Source of the DNA: Blastocatellia bacterium
GTDB lineage: Bacteria > Acidobacteriota > Blastocatellia > UBA7656 > JADIYM01
Direction: 5' to 3'
Length of the DNA stretch: 64,000 nt
Assembly (NCBI GenBank): GCA_021463145.1
Contig: JAJTWZ010000002.1
Coordinates: 62,001 to 126,000 of the forward strand
Shown one piece after another: positions 57,280-64,000 of this stretch. Under the pieces are notes generated by a model. It was not told the origin of the DNA. It was given only the letters and a program-made list of their open reading frames with translations, and searched no databases. The position numbers were made by a program, and so were the translations under genes. Each line of letters opens with the position of its first letter. The first letter of the stretch is position 1.

Positions 57280-58842
57280 CTACTCGCCGTCGTGTCCTGG
57301 ATCCTCGTCGCGCTCCGGCAGCGCGTTCGTCCTGACGAGCGCGGATACTGGCTTGAAATCGTACGGCCGGCCCGATGTCGAGTAGTAGCTCTCGTCGGGT
57401 TGCAACTCGCAGGGCACACCGTGGAGCGCGGCGAACAGGACGCGAAACGAATTGACAGGACTGATTCCCGGATAGAAAGCACAACGGAAGTCGGCCGGAA
57501 CGTAATAGGCATTCAGTATGCCGAACCGCTCCCTGTAGAAAGCTCCCGTGGTATTGAACTGCCGGCGAAGCGACCGTGGTCCGTGGTCGCCCTGTACGAT
57601 GATCACCGGCTGGTTCGAGGCGTCGTAACCATGGCGGATCGCATCGATTGCAGGAAGAATACGGTCGTTCACGAACGCCACCTGTCCTCGAAAACCCTCG
57701 ACGTACTCTTCCTTCGTGTACTTGGTCTGGTTGAAACGGCCCTTCTTCTCGCGCATTCCGCCCGCAGCATCGAAGACGAAGGGAGGATGCGGCGAGAGGA
57801 CGTGCGCCAAAACGAACATCGGCTCGGGGCCAGGCCGCATCTCGGCCAACGCTTCGAACGCGTGTAGCACCGCGTAACGCCGCAAGAGAAACGGATCCGA
57901 CGTAGCCTGCACCACGGGCAGCTCTGCGAGGGGTGTCGTCCGGATGAGGAGCACTTCGAACTCCGTCAGGCTGCCTTTCGGAAATCGAATCTCGACGTCC
58001 GCAGTCGGCATCGGATCCGTCCCTGAAAAACCAGACGCGACGTTCACGAAGCGGTAACCACGTTCACGCAGTGTGCGCACGACCGCACTGTCGCGCACGG
58101 CGTCCATCATCACCGTCCGGTCGCTCGTCTCGCGGTAGCCTTCCGTCATCGCGCCGAGGTGCGTCATGTTGAGCGACGATCCGAGAGACAGGAGCGTCGC
58201 ACCGTAATTGCTGGCGCTATCCGACGCCACGTAGAACCCGCGCTCGGCGAGCCCGGCAGCGAGCGGGGAGTTCTCGAAACCGTAGAACTCGCGAAGGGAA
58301 CGCTCCGACGGGTAACTGTCCAGGATGATGTAGTAGATATCGGGACGACGCGTCGCAGAAACCGTCGTGGAACCAGCTCCGGGTGCTCCGAGGACCGGGC
58401 GGGATGGGCGCCGCCCGAACTGGCCAATCGCGATCGTCGACAGCGGAAAGACGAGCAATACCGCGGTTACCGTGGCGATCAGCACCGCGGGCTTCTCCGG
58501 ACTCTTCGACGTGCGGAACACGGCGTACGCGACGGCCACGAACGCCACGGCCTCGACGGCAGCCGTGGCAATTGAAGCCGATCGAGACACCGGCAGAAGA
58601 TTCAGGATGTGGCCGTACGCGAAGAAAAGCACCAGGAACGCCGACGTGACTACCACGGCTTTCGCCACATCGCGATAGACAGCGGCTGCCACCCCCAACA
58701 GGATGGCGCAACCCGCGACGGCGACCGCTAGTGGCCGCAATACGTCAGCCAGATACGTTTGGCCCTGGTTGTGCGCGAACAGGAACAACACTGGATACGC
58801 TGCGAGCCCGAGCGGCGCCGCGACTACCCATGATCGCCGCAC
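57280..58842 (-). CDS. Membrane protein with alkaline phosphatase/sulfatase-superfamily domain
   Basis: 520 aa. Four or five membrane segments (about 8-155) are followed by an outer domain of the sulfatase/LTA-synthase superfamily: first metal ligand in RRPDIYYIILDSYPSE, and a late metal site in VQGDHGPRS. There is no C/S-x-P-x-R motif, so it is not a formylglycine sulfatase; a phospho- or glycerophosphotransferase for envelope glycans fits better. Its start is 1 nt after the methyltransferase stop. Confidence 0.8.
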   Translation of the reverse strand: MRRSWVVAAPLGLAAYPVLFLFAHNQGQTYLADVLRPLAVAVAGCAILLGVAAAVYRDVAKAVVVTSAFLVLFFAYGHILNLLPVSRSASIATAAVEAVAFVAVAYAVFRTSKSPEKPAVLIATVTAVLLVFPLSTIAIGQFGRRPSRPVLGAPGAGSTTVSATRRPDIYYIILDSYPSERSLREFYGFENSPLAAGLAERGFYVASDSASNYGATLLSLGSSLNMTHLGAMTEGYRETSDRTVMMDAVRDSAVVRTLRERGYRFVNVASGFSGTDPMPTADVEIRFPKGSLTEFEVLLIRTTPLAELPVVQATSDPFLLRRYAVLHAFEALAEMRPGPEPMFVLAHVLSPHPPFVFDAAGGMREKKGRFNQTKYTKEEYVEGFRGQVAFVNDRILPAIDAIRHGYDASNQPVIIVQGDHGPRSLRRQFNTTGAFYRERFGILNAYYVPADFRCAFYPGISPVNSFRVLFAALHGVPCELQPDESYYSTSGRPYDFKPVSALVRTNALPERDEDPGHDGE

Positions 58843-58843
58843 G

Positions 58844-60250
58844 TCAGCCGACCTCCCGTGGCAACGCCTTCATGAGGTAGAGCGTCCGTTGCGTGCCCTC
58901 GATTTCCGCGCGCGCTTCGATATGGAAATACCGTGAGAACGCGTCCTCGAATCCTCCGGCATCGTAGCCATCGAATATGTCCTCACGGCTCGAGAGCAGG
59001 CGTCTGACCTGCGAATCCTCCTTCGGAACGAACTCGATGACCAGCCACCATCCAAGCCTGGCAAGCATCCGCGCGATGCGGTCGAGCGGCGTGTTGTTTC
59101 CGATCGCAAGGTGGTGCACGAGCGCCAGCGCAAGAACCAGATCCGCCGGCCCTCGATCGGCAAGCGACGAGCGCTCGAGGTGCTCCCAGCCGATGCCGGG
59201 GCTCGGGTTCGTCGCATCGAGACGCAGGGGAAGCAACTTCCGCTCATCGTCGCGCCGGCCGGCACGGTAGTTCTTTTCGACAGCGGCGGGATCGATGTCG
59301 AACGCAATTGTCGTTGCACCGCGCGCGCTTGCAAGGCGGCTGAAGACGCCAGTATTTGCACCGAGATCCCAGACCGTCGACGGACGAACGCGGTCGAGAA
59401 ATCCGGCAACAACCTCTGTCTTCCGCTCGAATGAAGCGGACTCGTAGTTCGTGTTCAGGTAGTAATCGCCCCATTCGGTCCCCGACGGCGTCCAGTCGAG
59501 CGACTCTATGGCCTTTCGCAGGCTGTCGAGCAAGCCGATGAGCGACAGTCGGCTCACCGAAAGTGACGAGCCCTTTACTGGCCGGTCGGCGTAGCGCGCC
59601 TGAGACTTCGCGTGCAGGTGCACGTGCGTGAGCAGCGGAAAGCGAAGCCTGGATTTCCAGGGCAGGAGGCGGCTAGCAAGGTCGAGGGGGATGCCATCGA
59701 GATTAGTGGTCAGCAGTTGTGCGAGGCGGATGTCGACAAGACTCATCAGAGCAAGCGGAGCCAGAAAGTGCTGGCAGAACTGACGGTAGCCAGCCCACGG
59801 CCTCCCTTCGACGTAAGGCTCGAAAGAGAGCGTGTCAATGAATACAGGGTGACAACCGTCGAACTGGACGTTATAGGCGCTTGCGTCCTTGAGTGACATG
59901 CCGCGGACGAGCGACTCGCGTTGGATGCGAAGCGTAAGGAGTGCCGCGTCCTTCAACTGGCCGAAGGCCCACTCGTAGGGATACGACACGAAAGGAATGG
60001 GCCGCGGCTTTATCACCCTAACGGCCTCGTCCGAATGCCGCAGGTCGAGGGCCACTTCCTCGTGTTCTATCAGCAGTCCATTAGAGGCCAGATCGTCGTA
60101 GAGCCCGGACGAACCGAGGAGGTCGAACTGCTCGGCGTACGACCCGTTGACCTGACGATAGAGCACGCCGTCGCGGCGGTATACGAAGCCGCTTGGATCG
60201 CGAAACGAACCGGCTAGTGGCTGGCTATTCTCCGCGGTCGGCGTCGCCAT
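58844..60250 (-). CDS. SAM-dependent methyltransferase, large form
   Basis: 468 aa from ATG 60250; its start overlaps the upstream small gene by 26 nt. The N-terminal part (about 1-230) contains DPSGFVYRRDGVLYRQVNGS and has no clear family. The class I methyltransferase fold follows (about 285-440) with motif I VWDLGANTGVFSRLA, the acidic residue in IAFDIDPAA, and PADLVLALALVHHLAIG. Proteins of this type occur with polysaccharide and sulfatase-superfamily genes. Substrate is probably a glycan or lipid-linked sugar. Confidence 0.82.
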   Translation of the reverse strand: MATPTAENSQPLAGSFRDPSGFVYRRDGVLYRQVNGSYAEQFDLLGSSGLYDDLASNGLLIEHEEVALDLRHSDEAVRVIKPRPIPFVSYPYEWAFGQLKDAALLTLRIQRESLVRGMSLKDASAYNVQFDGCHPVFIDTLSFEPYVEGRPWAGYRQFCQHFLAPLALMSLVDIRLAQLLTTNLDGIPLDLASRLLPWKSRLRFPLLTHVHLHAKSQARYADRPVKGSSLSVSRLSLIGLLDSLRKAIESLDWTPSGTEWGDYYLNTNYESASFERKTEVVAGFLDRVRPSTVWDLGANTGVFSRLASARGATTIAFDIDPAAVEKNYRAGRRDDERKLLPLRLDATNPSPGIGWEHLERSSLADRGPADLVLALALVHHLAIGNNTPLDRIARMLARLGWWLVIEFVPKEDSQVRRLLSSREDIFDGYDAGGFEDAFSRYFHIEARAEIEGTQRTLYLMKALPREVG

Positions 60251-60425
60251 CGTTCCGCTCTTTGCGGTTGCCGAAGAAAGCCCGCAGCCGAGCCCAATAC
60301 ATCTTAGCGGCGACCGATGCCCCAAGAAGAGTGCCGACGACTACCTGCAGTATGAAACTGCCGGACCCTGGATCGATGTAGGCCGGAATCGCCTCGAAGA
60401 TCGGAAACTCGTGCAGCATCGTCAA
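60225..60425 (-). CDS. Small conserved membrane protein with YIDPGSGSF motif
   Basis: 66 aa. AYIDPGSGSFILQVVVGTLL (about 15-34) leads into a single membrane helix, followed by a basic, cytoplasmic tail (YWARLRAFFGNRKER). Small proteins with this DPGSG-helix pattern recur next to methyltransferase and sulfatase-superfamily genes in many bacteria, as here. First gene of this minus-strand set; the methyltransferase starts 26 nt before its stop. Could be a subunit or anchor for the pathway. Confidence 0.75.
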   Translation of the reverse strand: MTMLHEFPIFEAIPAYIDPGSGSFILQVVVGTLLGASVAAKMYWARLRAFFGNRKERNDGDADRGE

Positions 60426-60591
60426 CGGGTGTAACAGTCTCGCTGCACTCGTGTCAATTCGGAGTGCCAGACGGTGCAGAAGCCTCCGGCTGTTCCCCGT
60501 CCCGTTCCAGGCACGCAGAGCTGGCGGACAGAGGCGCCTGCAATGCCGGCAGCGCTGGTGCGTTCATTGGATCGCGATGCAAGGCAGACTG

Positions 60592-61995
60592 ATGCAGAAC
60601 GGACTGAGGACGAGTCGGCCGGTTGCGATGTGGCTGCTCTTCATCGTGTTCGCGACGGCAATGCCGGCCCGCGCGCAGGGGCCGGAACAGCAAGTCTCGG
60701 CGAATGCAGGCGCCGACGTGCAGATGGGCCAGATCATCGACCGAATCGTCTGTATGGCCGATCCGTCACAGTCTTACGCCGCGTACTTGCCATCGAGTTA
60801 CTCGAAGGATCGCGCCTGGCCGATTCTCTACTGTTTCGAGCCACTCGCGCGTGGCCGAATTCCCATCGAGCAGTATCGAGAAGCAGCCGAGCGGTTTGGC
60901 TGGATCGTCGTGGCATCGTGGAACTCGCGAAACGGGCCCATGCGGGTCTCGCTCGACGCCGGAACTGCGATGTGGCGCGACACGCACGATCGATTCCGGA
61001 TCGACGATCGGCGTGTATATGCGTCCGGCTTCTCCGGCGGAGCGCGAATCGCGACCCTCGTCGCCGTGTCGTGCGGCGGCTGCATAGCTGGAGTCATCGG
61101 GTGCGGAGCGGGTTTTCCGGAGACGGCGTTAAAGATCGAATCGCTGAAGCCGGAACAGCTCAGGTTCGTCTACTTCGCCACCATCGGACTCGAGGACTAC
61201 AACTTCTCGGAACTCATCGAGCTGGAGCCCTTGCTCGACAAGCTGGGTCTGACACACGACATCGCCCGTTTCGATGGCGCGCACCAATGGGCGCCTTCCG
61301 TCCTGCTCGTGGAGGCCGTCGGCTGGATGGAAGTCGAAGCGATGCGGTCCGGCGCGCGAGCCGTCGACCGTAAGCTGGTCGAATCGCTGTATTCGGAAGG
61401 ACTCGCGCGCGCCCGTGCGCACGAGTCCTCCGGTCGCGTCGCCGATGCGTGGCGGCAGTTCATGACTCTTCAGCGGCAGTTTGCGGGGCTGCGAGATACG
61501 ACTGAAGCAGAGCTTGGCGCAAAGGCTCTAGCCGGCAACCGTCTCGTGAGACAAGCGCTGAAGAACGACCGCGACGAGGTGAAGCAGCAGAATCGTCTGG
61601 CCTCGGAAGCAGCGACTTGGGCGGCCGCCCGGCAGGACCGCGAGACCCGGGTCGAAGCGATCGCCGAATTCCGCCGCCGCGTCGCTGCGCTGCGCGCGAA
61701 GGCGAATGCTTCCGAAGACTCTCCCGAAAGGCGCGTGTCGCGTCGCACGATCAACCTGCTCTTTGCCAATTACTACGAAGGCGGACTCGGGGCGGCGCAG
61801 ACGGGAGATCATTCGAAGGCCATCGCAATGTTCGAGCTTGCGAGCGAGGTCGCCCCTCAGCGGCCCGGGCCGCTGCTCGCGCTCGCGGGCGAGCGGTTCG
61901 CCTCCGGCGACCGGAAGCGCGCCCTCGAGGCTCTCGGTTCTGGCCTGATCGTGCTGGCCGAACGTGCTGCGGCCGCGGGGCCGGCGTCACGGTAG
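60592..61995 (+). CDS. Secreted alpha/beta-hydrolase-like protein with TPR region
   Basis: 467 aa from ATG 60592 (aagg 7 nt upstream); in-frame ATGs at 60577 and 60625 are alternatives. Signal peptide ends near ATAMPARAQ. The first half (about 30-270) resembles PHB-depolymerase/esterase-like hydrolases: PSSYSKDRAWPILYCFEPLA and a nucleophile elbow GFSGGARIA. A His near the end of this half (FDGAHQWAP) would complete the triad. The second half (about 280-467) is helical with at least one TPR (AQTGDHSKAIAMFELASEVA). Divergent from the YIDPGSG gene. Substrate unknown. Confidence 0.72.
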   Translation: MQNGLRTSRPVAMWLLFIVFATAMPARAQGPEQQVSANAGADVQMGQIIDRIVCMADPSQSYAAYLPSSYSKDRAWPILYCFEPLARGRIPIEQYREAAERFGWIVVASWNSRNGPMRVSLDAGTAMWRDTHDRFRIDDRRVYASGFSGGARIATLVAVSCGGCIAGVIGCGAGFPETALKIESLKPEQLRFVYFATIGLEDYNFSELIELEPLLDKLGLTHDIARFDGAHQWAPSVLLVEAVGWMEVEAMRSGARAVDRKLVESLYSEGLARARAHESSGRVADAWRQFMTLQRQFAGLRDTTEAELGAKALAGNRLVRQALKNDRDEVKQQNRLASEAATWAAARQDRETRVEAIAEFRRRVAALRAKANASEDSPERRVSRRTINLLFANYYEGGLGAAQTGDHSKAIAMFELASEVAPQRPGPLLALAGERFASGDRKRALEALGSGLIVLAERAAAAGPASR

Positions 61996-62020
61996 AACCG
62001 GCTCCGGCCAGCTCTTCTGT

Positions 62021-62036
62021 TACGAAACCTTTCGTA
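62021..62036. promoter_or_regulatory. Short palindrome after the hydrolase gene
   Basis: tacgaaa-cc-tttcgta, a 7-bp perfect inverted repeat in the 172-nt gap between the convergent hydrolase and BMC genes. It may be an operator or a weak hairpin; nothing else is evident in the gap. Confidence 0.25.
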
Positions 62037-62167
62037 TTCCTTGAGTCGCAATGCCGCGTGAAGGAGTCGCCATCGCGTTCTTCCGGAGCTCCGGTGCATC
62101 GAGAGGGCTACACTCCGGCGCTTCGAAAGGGCGGCGCCTGCCCGCCGCAGAAAGCCCACTACACGCG

Positions 62168-62719
62168 TTAAGGCATCAGGTTCCTTCGCAGCGCCTCGTG
62201 CGCATACGGAATTATCACCTCTGCGACGAGAAATCCCGGCTTGACGGTGGCAACGGCCGCGGCAACGGCGGAACGAACCGCACCTACTTCCCCGGTCACG
62301 ACGACCATGCCCTTTCCGCCCGGTTGATTGCGCGCTTCGATGAGGTCGACGTTGGCAGCCTTCACGGCAGCATCGCCGGCGTAAATGGCAGGAGCTACTT
62401 CCTTGGTCTCGACGATGCCCAACGCCTCGATCCGGTCTACCTTCACGCGACCCTTTATAGCTGGCGGCAACTGCGGGTGCACGTTCCGAATGATGAACTG
62501 GTCCAGCACGACACCGTCCGCCGTCGTCGTTCCGGCCCGCATCGACGCTTCGACGTCAGCGACCGAACCTCCGATCATCACGAGATGTTTGCCGCGCGGA
62601 ATGCTGAGTGTCATCAGCAGCTCCACACCCGCCATCTTGAGCATAGCGTCAGTGGCCTCGATGCCGCGCGCGATTGAACTCACTTCCAAAAATCCAATGG
62701 CTTCTTCGTATCCGGCCAT
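62168..62719 (-). CDS. Tandem-BMC-domain microcompartment shell protein
   Basis: 183 aa from ATG 62719 (SD aggag, 8 nt upstream; a TTG at 62722 is also in frame). Two BMC domains in one chain: about 5-88 (AIGFLEVSSIARGIEATDAM) and 98-180 (ALGIVETKEVAPAIYAGDAA, GVVVTGEVGAVRSAV-type segment). Tandem BMC proteins form trimers that act as facets of bacterial microcompartments. Length and order fit the PduT type, but the Cys that binds the Fe-S cluster in PduT is absent. No enzymes, signature aldehyde dehydrogenase or BMC-H/BMC-P genes are in the window; the rest may lie beyond 64000 or elsewhere. Confidence 0.88.
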   Translation of the reverse strand: MAGYEEAIGFLEVSSIARGIEATDAMLKMAGVELLMTLSIPRGKHLVMIGGSVADVEASMRAGTTTADGVVLDQFIIRNVHPQLPPAIKGRVKVDRIEALGIVETKEVAPAIYAGDAAVKAANVDLIEARNQPGGKGMVVVTGEVGAVRSAVAAAVATVKPGFLVAEVIIPYAHEALRRNLMP

Positions 62720-62861
62720 CAAGCTGTCTCCTGCTCGAAGATGGTTGGCGCTGCAGAGGGCGCGCCGGATTCTACTCTCGGGCCGGGCCGGCCGAAAACC
62801 GGATACGAAGGTTCGCTCGCGGACCTCCAGACTCTCGGCTCTGCACGACGCCGAAGTCGAT

Positions 62862-63980
62862 TCAGGCCGCGATCACGATGCGGAATCCGGTGTCCGAGTG
62901 CCGGTACTGGGGCGGTGCCGAAAACCGCGCCGCGGACCGGCAGAACACGGGAGGCGTGCGCCAGGACCCGCCGCGTCGAACACGCGCCGTGCCCGAGCAC
63001 GCGCCCCACGGATCGACGACAACGGAAGTCGAGTAAGTGTCACGAGCGTGCCAGTCCCGGCACCACTCCCAGACGTTGCCGTGCATGTCGACGAGGCCAA
63101 ACGGATTCGCAACGCCGTAACAGCCCACGCCAGTAGGCCTGCCGATGGGCTCGGCGCGTGGCCCCCCGGCGAACTTCTCGGAGCAGTGGTAGTTCGCAAC
63201 TTCCGGCGTCAACGTCTCACCGAATGCGAAGGGCGCTTCGGTGCCACCCCTGCACGCATACTCCCACTCGGCTTCGGACGGCAGACGGACGGTTCGGCCG
63301 GTGAGCGCGGCGAGCCGGTCGCAGAACTCTCTGGCCTCGATCCACGACACTCGCTCGACCGGATTGTCGTCGCCACGAAACTCGGACGGCTCAGGATCGA
63401 GGCTGAATGAACACTGAGGAAGCGCCGCAACTTCACGCCACTGCCGCTGCGTGACTGGCGTTCGTCCGATTGCGAACGGCGAAACGGTCACCTCGCGACG
63501 TGGTTGCTCTTCCTGGATCCACCGCAACGCCGTGCCGGCCGCGGCGTGCGAAAGCTCACGTCTCGCGGCCATGGCCTCGATATTCGTAGCTCCCATACGA
63601 AACACGCCGCCCGGCAGGCGGATGACATCGATCGTCACGCCGCCGCCCAACGTCAGACGATCGACGGATGCTTCGATCTCGCATTCCGTCGTCGTCGTGC
63701 CCGTTGCGTCGAGCGTGAGGAAACGCGAGCGCTCGGCCGGCGCCGGATCCGAAGGAACGGGAGTGCAAGCTGGGGCGACGGGAACGGACTCGGCGCCTGC
63801 CCTGGCAATACGCAGCCGCGCGAGTCCGGCGAAGGGGCTGGCCGGGAACGCGGCAATGAAGGCCTGCAGTTCCTCGACCCGGCCGCTGCCGTTCGCCGCC
63901 TTCCAGAACTCGAGTTCCGAGAGGCTCGAGGCGTCGCTCCCGAATACGTAGGTATCGTCGTCCGCCACGTGCGCGAGCAT
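62862..63980 (-). CDS. SUMF1/formylglycine-enzyme-family protein, probably 5'-truncated
   Basis: 372 aa from ATG 63980. Residues 15-60 (SELEFWKAANGSGRVEELQA, FPASPFAGLARLRIARAG) match the linker that normally joins an N-terminal caspase-like domain to a SUMF1 domain, yet an in-frame TGA lies at 63996-63998. The SUMF1 domain (about 120-372) has LPSEAEWEYACRGG, NPFGLVDMHGNVWEWCRDWH and RRGGSWRTPPVFCRSAARF. In true formylglycine enzymes the segment after RGGSW holds two active-site Cys; here only the second remains. So it is more likely a structural or regulatory SUMF1 protein. Confidence 0.85.
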   Translation of the reverse strand: MLAHVADDDTYVFGSDASSLSELEFWKAANGSGRVEELQAFIAAFPASPFAGLARLRIARAGAESVPVAPACTPVPSDPAPAERSRFLTLDATGTTTTECEIEASVDRLTLGGGVTIDVIRLPGGVFRMGATNIEAMAARRELSHAAAGTALRWIQEEQPRREVTVSPFAIGRTPVTQRQWREVAALPQCSFSLDPEPSEFRGDDNPVERVSWIEAREFCDRLAALTGRTVRLPSEAEWEYACRGGTEAPFAFGETLTPEVANYHCSEKFAGGPRAEPIGRPTGVGCYGVANPFGLVDMHGNVWEWCRDWHARDTYSTSVVVDPWGACSGTARVRRGGSWRTPPVFCRSAARFSAPPQYRHSDTGFRIVIAA

Positions 63981-64000
63981 CGATTCCCCGACGGATCAAG

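Noticed and set aside
57280-63980. Sulfatase plus formylglycine-generating enzyme as an activation pair
   Set aside because: The sulfatase-superfamily protein lacks C/S-x-P-x-R and the SUMF1 protein lacks one of the two catalytic Cys, so no such pairing is supported.

Overview
The window is high-GC bacterial DNA, densely coded on both strands, with no rRNA, CRISPR array, insertion sequence or prophage. Several traits point to Acidobacteriota or a close relative: four large Ser/Thr kinases with different output domains, a VWFA-type secreted protein with the N-terminal segment common in that phylum, TolB-like/TPR kinases, a CHAT protease next to DUF4384 proteins, and a tandem-BMC shell protein. 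This placement is inference; a marker-gene tree (PheS, ThrS, InfC) would settle it.

Layout. 37-3566: energy-transduction operon tonB-exbB-exbD-exbD plus a TPR lipoprotein, closed by a strong terminator. 3699-8889: stress and regulation genes: RelA/SpoT, an ECF sigma factor with its zinc-finger anti-sigma factor, and a Ppx/GppA-HD phosphatase. 8947-16308 (minus strand): classical translation cluster thrS-infC-rpmI-rplT-pheS-pheT followed by zapB-like and zapA. infC has an AUC start and PheT lacks its tRNA-binding OB domain. 16549-16686: tRNA-Val with its own promoter. 16862-19919: a small secreted protein, a PrsW-type membrane protease and an M48 protease. 20037-25849: secreted CHAT protease, trans-membrane Ser/Thr kinase with an outer DUF4384 domain, and a secreted DUF4384 protein, which look like one surface signalling module. 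25919-29170: kinase-ATPase-TPR regulator. 29396-32359: sugar genes (RmlC-like epimerase, a glycosyltransferase carrying a 49-residue repeat array, a Gfo/Idh/MocA oxidoreductase). 32417-36892: iron-uptake operon (TonB receptor with STN domain, PiuC, PepSY membrane protein) with a good sigma-70 promoter and a possible Fur site. 37118-39595: kinase-TolB-TPR protein, then a palindrome-rich spacer. 40029-47566: biotin genes (bioD-bioF and bioB-bioA) interrupted by VWFA, OmpA-family and small secreted protein genes. 47671-53343: an 1890-residue kinase-ATPase-double solute-binding-protein fusion, the most unusual gene here. 53494-53647: tRNA-Arg with promoter and terminator. 53668-55839: polyphosphate kinase. 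56002-60425: envelope operon (a small YIDPGSG membrane protein, methyltransferase, phosphatase/sulfatase-superfamily membrane protein, acyltransferase). 60592-61995: secreted alpha/beta hydrolase with TPR. 62168-63980: a BMC-T shell protein and a SUMF1-domain protein that looks 5'-truncated.

How the parts may work together: ExbB/ExbD/TonB would power the siderophore receptor at 34319; SpoT, Ppx/GppA and Ppk would set (p)ppGpp and polyphosphate levels; the kinases probably link envelope or metabolic signals to unknown targets. No kinase target can be read from the sequence.
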